A program made the position numbers and the translations under genes. Positions 23,201 to 32,698 of a DNA stretch of 64,000 nt are shown here, piece by piece. The DNA is from Styela clava (Eukaryota; Chordata; Ascidiacea; Stolidobranchia; Styelidae). Location of the stretch: contig NC_135254.1 in assembly GCF_964204865.1 (NCBI RefSeq), forward strand, positions 7,383,001 through 7,447,000. The letters are read 5' to 3'. Numbering within the stretch: the first letter of the stretch is position 1; each line of letters begins with the position of its first letter. Under the pieces are notes generated by a model that ran no database searches, was not told the DNA's origin, and worked only from the letters and a program-made list of their open reading frames with translations.

Positions 23201-26200
23201 CTGAGATATATCTGCGGTGAGCAAATAGCAAAAGAGTTTATCTCAATGATCCAAGAAGATAGTTTAGTGATAAAGTCTATGGAGTGCCAAAAACTTCTTT
23301 TTAACACTTATCTAAGAAGCCATATGTTTAGTGGAAATAAACGTCATTTTATAGCAGTTCTCTATACGGATGGAAGAATACGAACCATGGATGTTCCATC
23401 AAAAACTTGGGAAAATATTGCTAATGTTCCGATTCCCATCCCCAACACAACAATTCCGATGTCAACTAAGATATTCTGTTTCAATGGTAAATTATGTCTT
23501 CTCAGTGACAATAAATTGTCTTTCTTGGACAAAAATAAAAGGTGGGTTCGGAAAAGGTCCATGAGCGAAAATCTTGATAGTTCGGCGGGTGTTGTAGCTG
23601 TAGATGACAGTATATATGTCATCTCAAAGAAAAATACTTCGTGCTATGACGCACTGCAAGATACCTGGAATGAAAATCTACCAGTATTTGAACAGTTTTA
23701 CAGTGGACAAATGAGAAAATTTATGGCGGGGGTTTTGGATGATTCAATCTTTGTCGTTCGGAGCACTTTAGATTATAGGGATAGGTTCGGAGAACAGAGG
23801 ATGAAAACATTTGATGTCAATTGTAAAGATTGGTCACGTGAACTTCATGTCCCAGATTCATGGCACCCCGATTCAAACGGAGAAGAACCTATTACATCGT
23901 GTATCGTCCATGAAGATTGCATTTATTTCTTTTCCAACTCTTCTACTGTTAAAGGTTATGATCCGGAAAAGTCAGAATGGAGAGATATTAGAAGCCTTCC
24001 GGGTGACAAAAGCTGGCCTTTGCATATAAATGGCTATTTATTTATCGTTCAGAATACAGGAAAAGTCTGGGCTTTTAAAAATATCAATGAATGGACTGAA
24101 TTCTGTGACATCCCAAAGTTTGTGTCTGGGGTTGAAGGGAGTCACACAACAGTTGACATTGTTTCTGTTTGTGCATTCACTGAAGATTTTCAGAACAAAA
24201 GCTTGCATCCTTACAAGAAACCACGACTATTTTGAAAAAAAGGATAACTCGGCGGTGTGGCGCATTGTGCTAAGCATTAGGAATATGCTCGCCATAGCAC
24301 CTCAATTTACCGTGTGTGGGTTGAAACCCATGCGGAGATAGTTTTGTGCGAGAGGATTGCTGGACTCCTTGCCGCCGAAGATGGTTTGCGTAACCGTTGG
24401 TCGGTTACTGGCTAACAAATCCCATACTCGACATGGACTAGTAACCGGACGTGACGCTGTGGTTTGCCATATGATTAAGCTCCCCTATCGCCTTTCCTTC
24501 CCCTGGGATCAACTCGTTCTTCCAACATTATCTTCAGCTTCTGTGCGTTCCAATTCCCGGATCCTTCATTGTGTTAGTTTGTTTGTTTAATGATCCACCG
24601 TATTTAATACTTCTGCAGTAACGGCATTTAAGAGGACCTTGGAGAAAAAACTATAGAAAATAGTTTTGCGGCAAAATCTCATTTTTATGTTGACTTAGAA
24701 TACATTTGACGTCGTTGCAAATACTTTGTTTTGTACGGAATTCCCACTTCAACAACATTTTTTTGATTCAAATTAATGGGAACTCCTATAGTGTGTGTAC
24801 CAGGTTAGGGTTAGGCCATGATTTTATTCCGATTGTCCTTATTTTAGTTCTATTACTGTTTGTGTTAGCCAAATAAATATATTACCCTGCCCAATAAGTT
24901 TCAGTCTCAAATTGATGTAAGTAGACCTAATCAATTTAATGGATATGCTATTGGACTGTTCTTTTAAAATAAATATACAATTTATTTGGATAGCATGTAT
25001 CTATTAATAAATAAATACTGAATATACTGTTGCCTGCTTTTGTTTGGTATTTGAGTTCTAACATATCTCAAAGGAGTCATCTATCCAATACCAATGGAAA
25101 TATTTGTGAACGAACGCGGCTATTTTGCAGTCAGAGAACTTGGTTACCAACTAAATTTCAAAGGTACATGAAAAAATGTCAGTAACATTACCCGATAGCC
25201 TATTAGATAGTGCTTTCAAGTCTATACTCGACCAATTTGTTTTTCCCTAATTCAAATAATCTTAGTTGAACCCGATTTACAACTAATAATACTACTTTTG
25301 CCCGAATTACCGAAACTCAATCAATTTAATATGATTGTCCCTACACCACTTCCTGACAAACTTCGCAGAATATCACATTCCTTGACGCGGAATAGCAATA
25401 AATTTCGCAAAGTTTAGCAGTTTTTTTAGCTTGTTCATACTGGTATCACTGCTGTATTCAGCGATTCCACTTTAAAATCAATTTTCTTAATTTTAGCCTT
25501 GCTTCCTTGGATAGACATTTTACTCAGATATAAAACACTAGAATATTGGTTTTCTTTAAAACTCTTGAAAAACTAGATAGTAATTTCTGGTGAAACATAC
25601 TTCAAATATAATATCGGTATCATTTAGTATGAGCTTATGGCTACTTCTGTCCCAATTCGAAATTCAAGCAAATTTACTGTGGTAAACAGTGGGCACCAGC
25701 TTTGCAACATTTAAAATTCTAAACCTTCCATATCTTCATCTGTATCAACTTCACTACGGACAATAACAAGATTTCGCAGGTTGACAACACAAAATCCATA
25801 GCGTGCGATGAAAATTTTTAAAATGCGACACTGGCCCGCGCTGGCATACAGAAAACAAGGTGCTTGGGTGTGACAGACACGAGTGAGACATCACAATGAC
25901 CGGTGACATTTTTCAAATATTTTATTTCGTGGCTAATCGTAATCGTCGACGCAATAAGTCAAAGCCAACATAAAAGAATATCAATCAGCACCGACCAAAA
26001 GAAGGCCTACCTATAACCGTCGAGGATGTTTTTTTACTTTACTATTTTATATTATTATACAATTGCTATCATATATTTGAGACAGTCTAGGACTCTAGGC
26101 CCTCTAGGGCTAGGCGGTCATGTCAATATATCTATAAAGAAATTGTGTTGTTAAACAAAAATTAATATCTGCGTAGAGGGATAATTGTGTCGGAATTTAG

Positions 26201-29200
26201 TTTATCGATGTCGTCGGACTAAATGACACTCGTACTTGACGACAAACAGTCAGAATTTATACCCGTGCCAAAAGTCCATGTGCCGTTAATAAGGACCCCA
26301 ATTCCACTGTATGATTTAAAACTGGGCGCCTAATTGCTTTTTGTTATGTGCCGTGTTGATATATTTCTTCATAATTACTATGTAATATTAAAAAAATTTA
26401 ATATAAAAATTTGACAGCGAAAATAGCTAAAAATACGTGAATCATATTCTCTCGCGGGGGTAGGGACATGTATGGCTCATAGCTTACGATCTCTCCAGAC
26501 AAAAAATAAATTAAAAAGTAGTATTCCAACTTATCTTTTAAAACATTCTGGACCATATCAAAAAGGTAAATATATCGGAAATATCGGCCTTAATCTAACC
26601 GATACCGATACATGGCCGATACCGAAAAAATGGCCGATATTGCCGATACCGATACCCGATACCGATACATCGGTACATCTCTAATGTAAATATGAACTAC
26701 GAGCCACGCTTTGAAAACGAAATGTTGCAACTGCGCGAGCATGAGATTTACTGCGCAAATGTTCTGGTGGTACTTGCGCAATAGCACAATTACGCATCTT
26801 AGATGGAACCTTGGTTGGGACGTAGTATGTATACCAGGTTAGGGTTAGGCCATAATCCCACATACAAATACTACGGGAGTCCTTGGTTAGTCCCTGAACT
26901 CGTAATAGAAGTAAAATAAGGAAAATTAGAATGAAATTATGGTCTAACCCTAACCTGGTACACATACTACGTTCCCCTGTCTATCATCTTGGTTTACATA
27001 CTTCCAGAGTACCAAAAATTGTTACACTATGCCCACTACAAGGTAACGTGGTACGAAACTACATGAGACACCAGATTTTTATATTCTTCATGAACTCTTC
27101 TCTTCCCAGGTCGAAGGTGTACATGCATGACCTTGAGGTTGCGATTCATTATACATTAAGAAAAGAGGTTTCTGGTGTTGAGTATATTCAAGGAAGATAT
27201 CTACAAGCTTTGAAAGACTTTGTTGCTGCTCTCATAAAGGTTTGTAAAGATTTATAAAAGCTTGGCGGTGTGATGCATCGTGCTAAGTGTCAGGAATACA
27301 CTAGCTTTCATACCACTGATTACCCTGCATGGATTCGCAGGTTCAACTCCCATGCGGGGATGTTTATGTGCGAGAGGATTGCTGGACTCCTAGCGTCATA
27401 GGGTGGTTCACGTAACCGCTGGACGGTTACGGCTTTCCCTTCCATCAAGTCCATTTACGTTAAAACAAATAACTGGCTAACTGACCCCATACCCGACTTG
27501 TAATGGTAATGGTAACCAGACAAGAGGCTGTGGTTCGCCATATGATCAAGCCATCTCTTATCGACTATCCTCTCCCCAGAATGAATATGTTAATCCTATT
27601 TTAACAGAACAAATCTTCTATTTTTGAAGTGAAAATTTCTAATTGAAATTATGATTTCTAATTGGTTTGAACTGGTGTAATTAGTCTTGTTTATGTTATT
27701 CCATTTTTAATAAACTCTTCATGTTTTAGAAGAGAAACTTGTAGCTGTAAGTGACCAAAAAGACTCGCAAATAGAAAAAAATTAGAATTTAGTTTCTCTG
27801 ACTTCATGTTCTATCGATTACTGCATGTTAATATTCAATCTTTTTCTCAGTACTTCCCAGGTCGTCCACCAGTTATGAAATTTCTAACAAGAATTAACAA
27901 AAGTATAAAAGATCTTCTTGTTACTAATATGTTAGTCTGGGGAACATGGCAGGAGATTCTGGAGAAAGCAGATGAGGTGATTGTTTTAAAATGAATATCA
28001 TTTACCATATATCCTTGTGTATAAGCCGACCTCCTAAAACGGCCCTATATTGGTGAATTTTCAAACTCTGCTTATTTGCAAGAATTTACAGTAAAACATA
28101 CATAATACAAATTGTAACACTCCGTACGCACCTATCACAGCAAATAATTGCTTTGCTCAAAGTTATGCATGTACAAGTAGACCCGTTAAGTTTAGCAACT
28201 TCTATTTTGTAGTTTTGAACTCGACTTATATATCTGAAAATTTCCGGTAATGCAGGTATCAGAATTTGTTATGATACATATACAATAGACCATCAAAGCT
28301 GTAAGTTTTCCCTACGGATAGATAATCTATAAACAGAAGAGTTCATATCAATAAAGGATAACATGGGTATCTTCCTGAATCATTCGCATAACAAAGCAAG
28401 ATCTGTAGCCCAGTTTAGGCAATTCGGTTGAATGCTTGCATAGGCCAGTGGTTTCCAACCTTTTTGGGTAAATTCTTTTGCTTGATGAGAGTGTTGACAA
28501 GGGCTGCACAAAACACTTTACGGGTGGGGGGTTGTGGCCTGCGGGTCACCTGTTAAACGTCTCTGCTCTAATGCGTTCATTTACATCAGGGGTCGGCAAC
28601 CTTTTGTCGCTCGCAGGCCAAAATTAAGGTCGCAAATCATTGGCAGGCCGCACATATTTTTAGAAAGTTGAAAAACCGAATGAATGGTACTTTTTATATT
28701 AATAATCAAGCAGTGATACATCTCTCGAATAGAATATAGATTTATTTCCTCATTGCATCTCATAAAATTTCATTTGAATATTTTCAGCGCCATTGAACCC
28801 TTTGCATTTAGCATCAACTTTTCTGCGTTTCGTTGCCATTTGCTTAATTATACTTGAATTATATGCTCATTAAACGAGTAATTGTGAAATATAAAATTGT
28901 TAGGTTATAATATAATTTAGTCTAAAGAATATATTCGTCAAAACGGATGTTTTGTTACTATAATTTAGTGAAGCGTTGCGGGCCGGATTATAGTGCTCCC
29001 CATGCCGGATTTACATGATGCAAATAAACATATATATTTACAGACTAAAGGAGCCTACCTAACGAGGAATGAAACATACTATGGATGTTCAGGAAGTCAA
29101 CCAGATCTTCGAGGATTCCCATGCAGTTTGTGGCAGCTCTTTCATGTACTGGTGAACCAGGCTTACAAGATTGAACCTGGTAAAAATTTATTTGTTTTAG

Positions 29201-32200
29201 CAAATCTCAATTTTTTTGGGAATATTTCTGTTCTCTTTTCTACCTGTTAGCTCAGCTCATTATCATGGAAAAAACACACGGCACACTTACACTGAAAAAA
29301 AATTGCTGCCTTTAAATAAAACTCAATCTTGTGGCCGTATCATATGTCTTTTAAAGTTCATAAACCTAAGAAACCCTAAGAAATAACGACAAAATGTCAA
29401 CCATTCATACTCATCTCTGCCTGATCTTTCTCTGAACTGGTGAAAAAGTAACTCCTGATCGCTTTTGGAACTGCTGTGTTTGCTTGTTATTTTCTTTAAA
29501 CAATGTTCGAAGAAAAAAAGATATGATTTTTCATATTTATTCCGGGGAGAGCAAAGCTTGATATTGAGGCAACATCTTAATATTATGGCGGGCCACAACT
29601 TCTCCTCGTCCGATTACCAGTCTTTAGCAGATATGCGGTTAGTTAACTGGTAATATGTTTCAGAAAATGCAAAGAAAAATTGTGCGTATCGCAGAGAAGT
29701 GCCAATTCGAAAGGGGTGTGCTCTCACAAAACAAGTTTTTAATTTAGTTTAAACTGGTATGTGAGAATAACTCCAATCCCAAAGCCGATACCTGAGACAA
29801 AAATATTTTGAATTGTGTTTCTGGTAATTTATTTTGTTTCGCTGTCATAGTTTGAATAATAAGATGCTATTTACGTCCTGAGTCCAATTTATTATCTATG
29901 CCTATGACATTACAATGTCCTAACAACTAGATGATGTAAAGCGAAAAATGCGCATTAGATGATCAATAACTAAAATTTTTGTGCCTGTAACTCCTAGAAA
30001 TCCTATATTGAATAAAGGTGCGGCCCACAGTTTTCACCCTGTCATTTGTATCTGGCCCTTCTGTATTAAAGGTTGCACACCCCTGGCCTAAATTCAGTGT
30101 AGAATAATTATCTAATGAGCAACAATTCTCATTTTTAAATCTCTATATTTCAGAGGGTGAGTGGGGTGTTGGTATGCTGATCAACATGAAGGAATACATC
30201 GCACGATATTTCTCTTGTATGGAATGCAGAAAACATTGGGCAATTGCTACAGATGATATTGAAGAGGTGATTGTTTATCACTTTTAGCATACTTTTGTAG
30301 GCAATTCATCTTCAGTTCATTCATCTAGTTGCATTGTAGTTTTCTGTTTGCCTGAAAAGGGGGTGGGCCACACAGAGATTGTGCAACGAAAATAGGTCAC
30401 GAAAGAAAAAAGATTGAGAACATCAGGTGTAGTCATTATATTTAAATGAGTTATACCCTCCCTATACTTTTCTGGCTTGAATCTCACCACTGCATCATTG
30501 ATTTCTAAACATGCCTCGGGGTTGTTACTTACCAATTTTAATTGGTAAGTATGTTGATAGGTATTTGTCTGTCTGTCTGTTAGATGCACGCGATATCTCA
30601 CGAAAGCCAGATTGAATCTGCTCCAGATTTTGCATGTGCATTCATCATATCTCGGACCAGAAGCCTATTGATTTTGGGCGAATTATGTCGTATAATTAGC
30701 GAGTTATTAAATAATTAGTGATGCAACACAAGGTGTTACTATGGAGTAAGAACGCTGTTTTGGGGGATCCTTTAACTTTTGATCGATAAGTGTTCGGCCT
30801 CTGACCTATATTCTTGTTTTAGTGTTGATCTAGAAATACAGAAAATTTGTCAAACAGCTACTTTTACAAAGGCATATGATATATTACGATCATAGATGCT
30901 CAAAATGCCGTCTATCCAATTCAGATCAGTGTCCTAACCTAGAAGCTTGTGTAGCGTATTGGAGGTTGACATGTGGGATATCGTTCCAATTCATACTATT
31001 CACATTTTATAGGTGATCTCATCTGACCTACAATGTTTTTTTTGCTTTTCCAGCGACCACCTTGTAGTTTGATCAAACCTTCGATTCAGAGAAATTTTTT
31101 TTTGCAAATGTTTAGATTGATGGAAGTGAAGATTCTATCATGTATCTCTGGTCCAAACATAATGAAGTGAATCTGCGTTTGTCTGGTGGAAAGAATGATG
31201 ATCCTGAGTTTCCTAAAGTACAATGGCCGACAAGAGAAATTTGCCCTGAATGTTGGAATGAACATTTGGTGAGAAATTTTTCTTAATTAACAATAATAAT
31301 GAGGCAATTGGATCAAACGTTGCAGTTGTGGTTTATTATCTTATCCTTATTTCTATTTTCACTCTTAGTGTAACTGTAGTAAGAGCTAGGGCTGTGAAGT
31401 AGGGGAACTTTACAATAGACTCCAACTGCTGTTTGGAGTTGTTAAATATTTTGACTTGAATTCTAAAACAGTGGTTCTCAAATGACGCGCTCCACAATAA
31501 CAGTTTTTTGAGGATGCGTGAAGCTGATTAAAAATAAAAAAAATTGTTAGATTTGATCTTGCCCGCTTTATTTTGTATATTTACATTTCAAAACTATTTA
31601 CATTTCAAAACTATCTACGCATTTTCAACATGTTTTTGAATAAAACATACTTTTGCCTTGCTATTTGTTATTTATAGATTATTGTTAGCTAATTATTTTT
31701 GAGGTGGGGCACAAAACTTGGCGAATTCTAAAAAGGCGGTGCAGCTTGAAATGTTTGAGAACCACTGCTCTCAAATATCAAATTTTGATACTTAAAATCT
31801 TTGGCATGTGCAAGCTTTTTTTTTATTGACTTTTATGAACGTTGAGTAAACTTATTTACTTTCTGTTGACCCCGGGAAGTTGAACTTGAGTCGGTGGCTC
31901 CGCAGTTCTGGTCAGAGCAAGTTTACTTTTACCTCAACTGCTAAACCACCTGTTTTTACATATTTTGTACACCTAAATCCTACTGGTTCGCATTGCCTGT
32001 CTAACTTTTTAAGTGGTGAACATGATATCTAAGCCCAGGATTATTTACCTGTGATGCCAAAACAGTCCAAACTTCAAATACTAGGCGGGCAGTTTTCAAG
32101 CGGGGGCCTATGGGGCCACAGAGATGATAGGGGGGCCACAATGTTGACGAAAAACTGAATTTACTTCTCACTCTTCATGGAAACTTCTCCTTTTTCCTAG

Positions 32201-32594
32201 TTTCATTGCTCGATAAGTTTATTTCGCAGGGTGCTTTCACTTTGTTGTGCGTGAATTGTTTGACCTTTGATTTAGAATACACCAATCAAAACGAGACTAT
32301 AAATACCACTGGAATGATAAACGGGTTGTCATGAGTGCTAAAAGCCTCTGTAAGTCAACCACTGGAAAAGGCCATCTTCAGATACCTTTTCATTAAACTG
32401 GGTCTCTTGTATGTACAAAACCAGACAAGCGAATAAAATCACCATATTTGGTCATAGATAATTTTTTGTTTTTGCAGGAATTTGATGAAACAAAGGTGTT
32501 CCAATTCCTTGTAGATTTCTATTCTCCTGCCAACATTTCTGAAGATTTTGTGGAAGATGTCAAACCAGTACCACGACCATCTGATGAACTCTAG
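11219..32594 (+). CDS. QSOX1: Quiescin sulfhydryl oxidase (QSOX), complete, 15 coding exons
   Basis: Exons: 11219-11339, 11984-12044, 12263-12375, 13114-13238, 13600-13657, 14558-14687, 15716-15809, 17333-17543, 18089-18218, 27110-27239, 27851-27976, 29044-29179, 30154-30266, 31116-31268, 32478-32594. Phases agree throughout, giving 605 residues. There is a signal peptide (1-23), an acidic stretch, and a thioredoxin domain with FYSRWCGHC (Cys80/Cys83). A second redox-inactive Trx-like region and a helical spacer ([11 protein letters not shown]) follow. The Erv/ALR FAD domain has [17 protein letters not shown] (Cys448/Cys460), active CMEC (500-503), a WSKHNEVN flavin motif and CPEC (559-562). 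Known role: disulfide formation in secretory proteins, reducing O2 to H2O2. There is no C-terminal membrane helix. It ends SDEL, resembling an ER-retrieval signal. The exon 6 and exon 8 junctions (weak acceptor; GTAATT donor) are least certain. The QSOX1/QSOX2 choice is nominal. Confidence 0.93.
11641..11830 (+). mobile_element. SINE tail fragment in QSOX intron 1
   Basis: Carries the SINE body words GGTTACAGCC, ATTAAGTCCATGC, ACTGGCTAACTAATCCCATA, GTTCGCCATATG and the AAATGTGTGAATCCTATCAA end. The tRNA-like head is missing. Confidence 0.6.
12090..12187 (+). mobile_element. SINE tail fragment in QSOX intron 2
   Basis: Begins GGACTGGTAACCGGACGAGA, continues GTTCGCCATATGGTTAAG and ends TAAATATGTAAATCCTATCA, matching the last third of the SINE. 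Confidence 0.6.
12427..12650 (-). mobile_element. MITE, family A, in QSOX intron 3
   Basis: Inverted copy of the 539-750 element. It starts GGTACTCCCGTAGTATGTGT, contains CTATTACGAGTTCGGGGACTG and ends ACACACTTCTGGAG. About 224 bp. Confidence 0.75.
13944..14280 (+). mobile_element. hAT-like MITE in QSOX intron 5
   Basis: 337 bp with inverted ends CAGGGCTACTCAACTA and CCAGTTGAGTAGCCCCG. Flanks CTCTATGA (13936-13943) and CTCTGTGA (14281-14288) match 7 of 8. Confidence 0.75.
15810..17332. other. QSOX intron 7, no recognised element
   Basis: About 1.5 kb. The stretch 16560-17260 is less AT-rich than its surroundings and contains several CGCG words. No coding signal, repeat or RNA was identified in it. 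Confidence 0.3.
17768..18014 (+). mobile_element. hAT-like MITE, family B, in QSOX intron 8
   Basis: 247 bp with CAGAGGTGGGCAAGG and AGTTTGCCCAAGTA ends. Flanks GCTTAAAC and GGTTAAAA match 6 of 8. Its internal ATTTTATGAACAATATT and GGGCCAGATTTGGC words are shared with 18379, 44334, 48578 and 61704. Confidence 0.65.
18379..18713 (-). mobile_element. hAT-like MITE, family B, inverted, in QSOX intron 9
   Basis: 335 bp. It starts ATGACATGGTCAAAC, the complement of the family's right end, and ends GTGCCAGCCCCTG. Flanks GTATAGAC (18371-18378) and GTACAGAC (18714-18721) match 7 of 8. Confidence 0.75.
19334..19372 (+). mobile_element. MITE terminal fragment (long-TIR family)
   Basis: The word GCTGAAGTATGTGAACTAAG followed by ATGGCAGATG matches the terminal inverted repeat of the element at 62433-62668. 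The rest is missing because another element starts directly after it. Confidence 0.5.
19375..20447. mobile_element. About 1.07-kb DNA element with TTCCCTCTAA inverted ends
   Basis: The left end AGTGTTCCCTCTAA (19375 on) is mirrored on the right by GCTTAGAGGGAACCTTG (to 20447). Both ends carry nearby CTGCGCAA words. A 170-bp internal block (20189-20360) recurs at 25728-25900, and the right end recurs at 26700-26815. No clear 8-bp duplication and no intact transposase frame. Probably a hAT-type non-autonomous element; that class is inference. Confidence 0.5.
20690..20860 (+). mobile_element. SINE tail fragment in QSOX intron 9
   Basis: GGTTACGGCTTCCTCC, ACATGGACTGGTAACTG, ATTAAGCCG and ATAAATGGGTAAATCCTATT match the SINE body and end. 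The tRNA-like head is absent. Confidence 0.6.
21386..21664 (+). mobile_element. SINE copy, slightly rearranged
   Basis: Begins CTCGGCGGCGTAGCGCATC, has a box B-like TGTTTGAATTCC, and continues through GGTTCACGTAACCG and CATACTCGACATGGACTG. The last part of the tail is deleted. Confidence 0.65.
22145..24235 (+). CDS. Intronless BTB protein with tandem BACK-like domains and degenerate propeller, nested in QSOX intron 9
   Basis: 696 residues, TGA at 24233. Residues about 20-125 are BTB ([37 protein letters not shown]). A BACK domain spans about 130-255, from [14 protein letters not shown] to the [11 protein letters not shown] helix and a C-terminal segment (DSQECKNIL). About 285-400 repeats the same order: [11 protein letters not shown], then [13 protein letters not shown], then [12 protein letters not shown], which looks like a second BACK copy. 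The rest to about 680 is weakly kelch-like (W spacing, [14 protein letters not shown]) without clear GG pairs. The likely role is a cullin-3 adaptor, by family only. An acceptor (TTTTTTAACAG) at 22113 precedes the ATG. A SINE begins 12 bases after the stop. Confidence 0.88.
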   Translation: MSEPSTSKQIEVDCKEKKFAHRKAGIPADFTIKVKYESFNVHRDIIVANSDYFKAMLAYDTKENLQGFVHMKDVNPDVVRECIEFMYTGNVDEVSVDIEDIGDVLQAAGIMLLDRITEHIGNFLKNNLNSQNCIQIYNIVDQFNITKLMIYVQTFFEKTYKVENLTKLLQLSKSHFTDYIKKQHPNVNVTVWECIIHWIKFDVHDRQKHISELLSILNWDRFPTISLLQRLWDEPILRDSQECKNILCERVFMDDLVFSQNISFNNYFLLKKITENLKFIPNSIKRALNEFRNTNIIELLAKPDFKSIPVSELIYLLSDSAMDDLTGEKWKWLAIKAWVGYGTDREIILPQLLRYICGEQIAKEFISMIQEDSLVIKSMECQKLLFNTYLRSHMFSGNKRHFIAVLYTDGRIRTMDVPSKTWENIANVPIPIPNTTIPMSTKIFCFNGKLCLLSDNKLSFLDKNKRWVRKRSMSENLDSSAGVVAVDDSIYVISKKNTSCYDALQDTWNENLPVFEQFYSGQMRKFMAGVLDDSIFVVRSTLDYRDRFGEQRMKTFDVNCKDWSRELHVPDSWHPDSNGEEPITSCIVHEDCIYFFSNSSTVKGYDPEKSEWRDIRSLPGDKSWPLHINGYLFIVQNTGKVWAFKNINEWTEFCDIPKFVSGVEGSHTTVDIVSVCAFTEDFQNKSLHPYKKPRLF
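24248..24514 (+). mobile_element. tRNA-derived SINE directly behind the nested BTB gene
   Basis: Begins CTCGGCGGTGTGGCGCATTG, includes GGGTTGAAACCCATGCGG at the box B position and GTGCGAGAGGATTGCTGGAC, and runs to CCCCTGGGATCAA. It probably forms part of the 3'UTR. Confidence 0.75.
24780..24920 (-). mobile_element. MITE family A fragment
   Basis: ACTCCTATAGTGTGTGTACC followed by AGGTTAGGGTTAGGCCATGA and TTAGTTCTATTAC. The other end is lost. It contains an AATAAA near 24874. Confidence 0.6.
25728..25900 (+). mobile_element. Fragment of the 19375-20447 element
   Basis: CCTTCCATATCTTCATCTGT, ACTACGGACAATAACAAGAT and GGTGCTTGGGTGTGACAGAC repeat the 20189-20360 block with few changes. Confidence 0.6.
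26570..26684. repeat. CCGATA-rich block, probable transposon end
   Basis: Repeated CCGATACCGATA and GGCCGATA words, ending CATCGGTACATCTCTAA. Weakly similar to 6360-6475. Confidence 0.45.
26700..26815 (+). mobile_element. Right-end fragment of the 19375-20447 element
   Basis: ACTGCGCAAATGTTCTGGTGGTAC... CTTAGATGGAACCTTGG matches the 20390-20447 end. Confidence 0.5.
26816..27014. mobile_element. MITE related to family A, palindromic, in QSOX intron 9
   Basis: The inverted words CGTAGTATGTATACCAGGTT (26822 on) and AACCTGGTACACATACTACG (complementary) flank a centre with TAGTCCCTGAACTCGTAATA. The right end carries ATCATCTTGGTTTACATACTTC as in the 62433 element. It ends about 95 bases before QSOX exon 10. 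Confidence 0.65.
27261..27600 (+). mobile_element. Full-length tRNA-derived SINE in QSOX intron 10
   Basis: About 340 bp from CTTGGCGGTGTGATGCATCG through GATTCGCAGGTTCAACTCCC (box B), GTGCGAGAGGATTGCTGGAC and ACTGGCTAACTGACCCCATA to GTTAATCCTATT. Confidence 0.8.
28587..29008 (+). mobile_element. hAT-like element with perfect 8-bp target duplication, 35 bp before QSOX exon 12
   Basis: 422 bp starting CAGGGGTCGGCAACCTTTTG and ending GTGCTCCCCATGCCGG. ATTTACAT lies on both sides (28579-28586 and 29009-29016). The terminal repeats are degenerate. It contains GGCCGCACA and GCGGGCCGG words typical of such elements. Its right end lies next to the exon 12 acceptor region. Confidence 0.7.
29669..30085 (+). 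mobile_element. hAT-like MITE, family C, left-truncated, in QSOX intron 12
   Basis: CAGAGAAGTGCCAATTCGAA, TTTTTAATTTAGTTT and the end AAAGGTTGCACACCCCTG match the elements at 43441 and 49247. Confidence 0.65.
30525..30830 (+). repeat. Dispersed repeat D with leading hairpin
   Basis: Opens with an 11-base palindrome (ACTTACCAATT / AATTGGTAAGT), then ATGTTGATAGGTATTTGTCT, GCGATATCTCACGAA, TCTGCTCCA and TCGGACCAGAAGCCTAT. Matches 61332-61574 over about 200 bp. Class unknown. Confidence 0.65.
31469..31767 (+). mobile_element. hAT-like MITE in QSOX intron 14
   Basis: 299 bp with matching ends CAGTGGTTCTCAAA and TTTGAGAACCACTG. Flanks TTCTAAAA and CTCTCAAA agree at 6 of 8. Confidence 0.75.
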
Positions 32595-32692
32595 TTATAG
32601 TTAGGGCAATTGTTAGATAGTATAATGAAATTTTATTCTAGGAAAATTTAAGATCATGGAATTGGGTTGGAATATTAATAACAAAATTTGCC

Positions 32693-32698
32693 AATAAA
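32693..32698 (+). terminator. Poly(A) signal AATAAA for QSOX
   Basis: About 100 bases past the QSOX stop at 32594. Confidence 0.55.

Noticed and set aside
28446-28565. Separate hAT-like MITE starting CAGTGGTTTCCAACC
   Set aside because: Only one convincing end and no matching duplication; may be a fragment.
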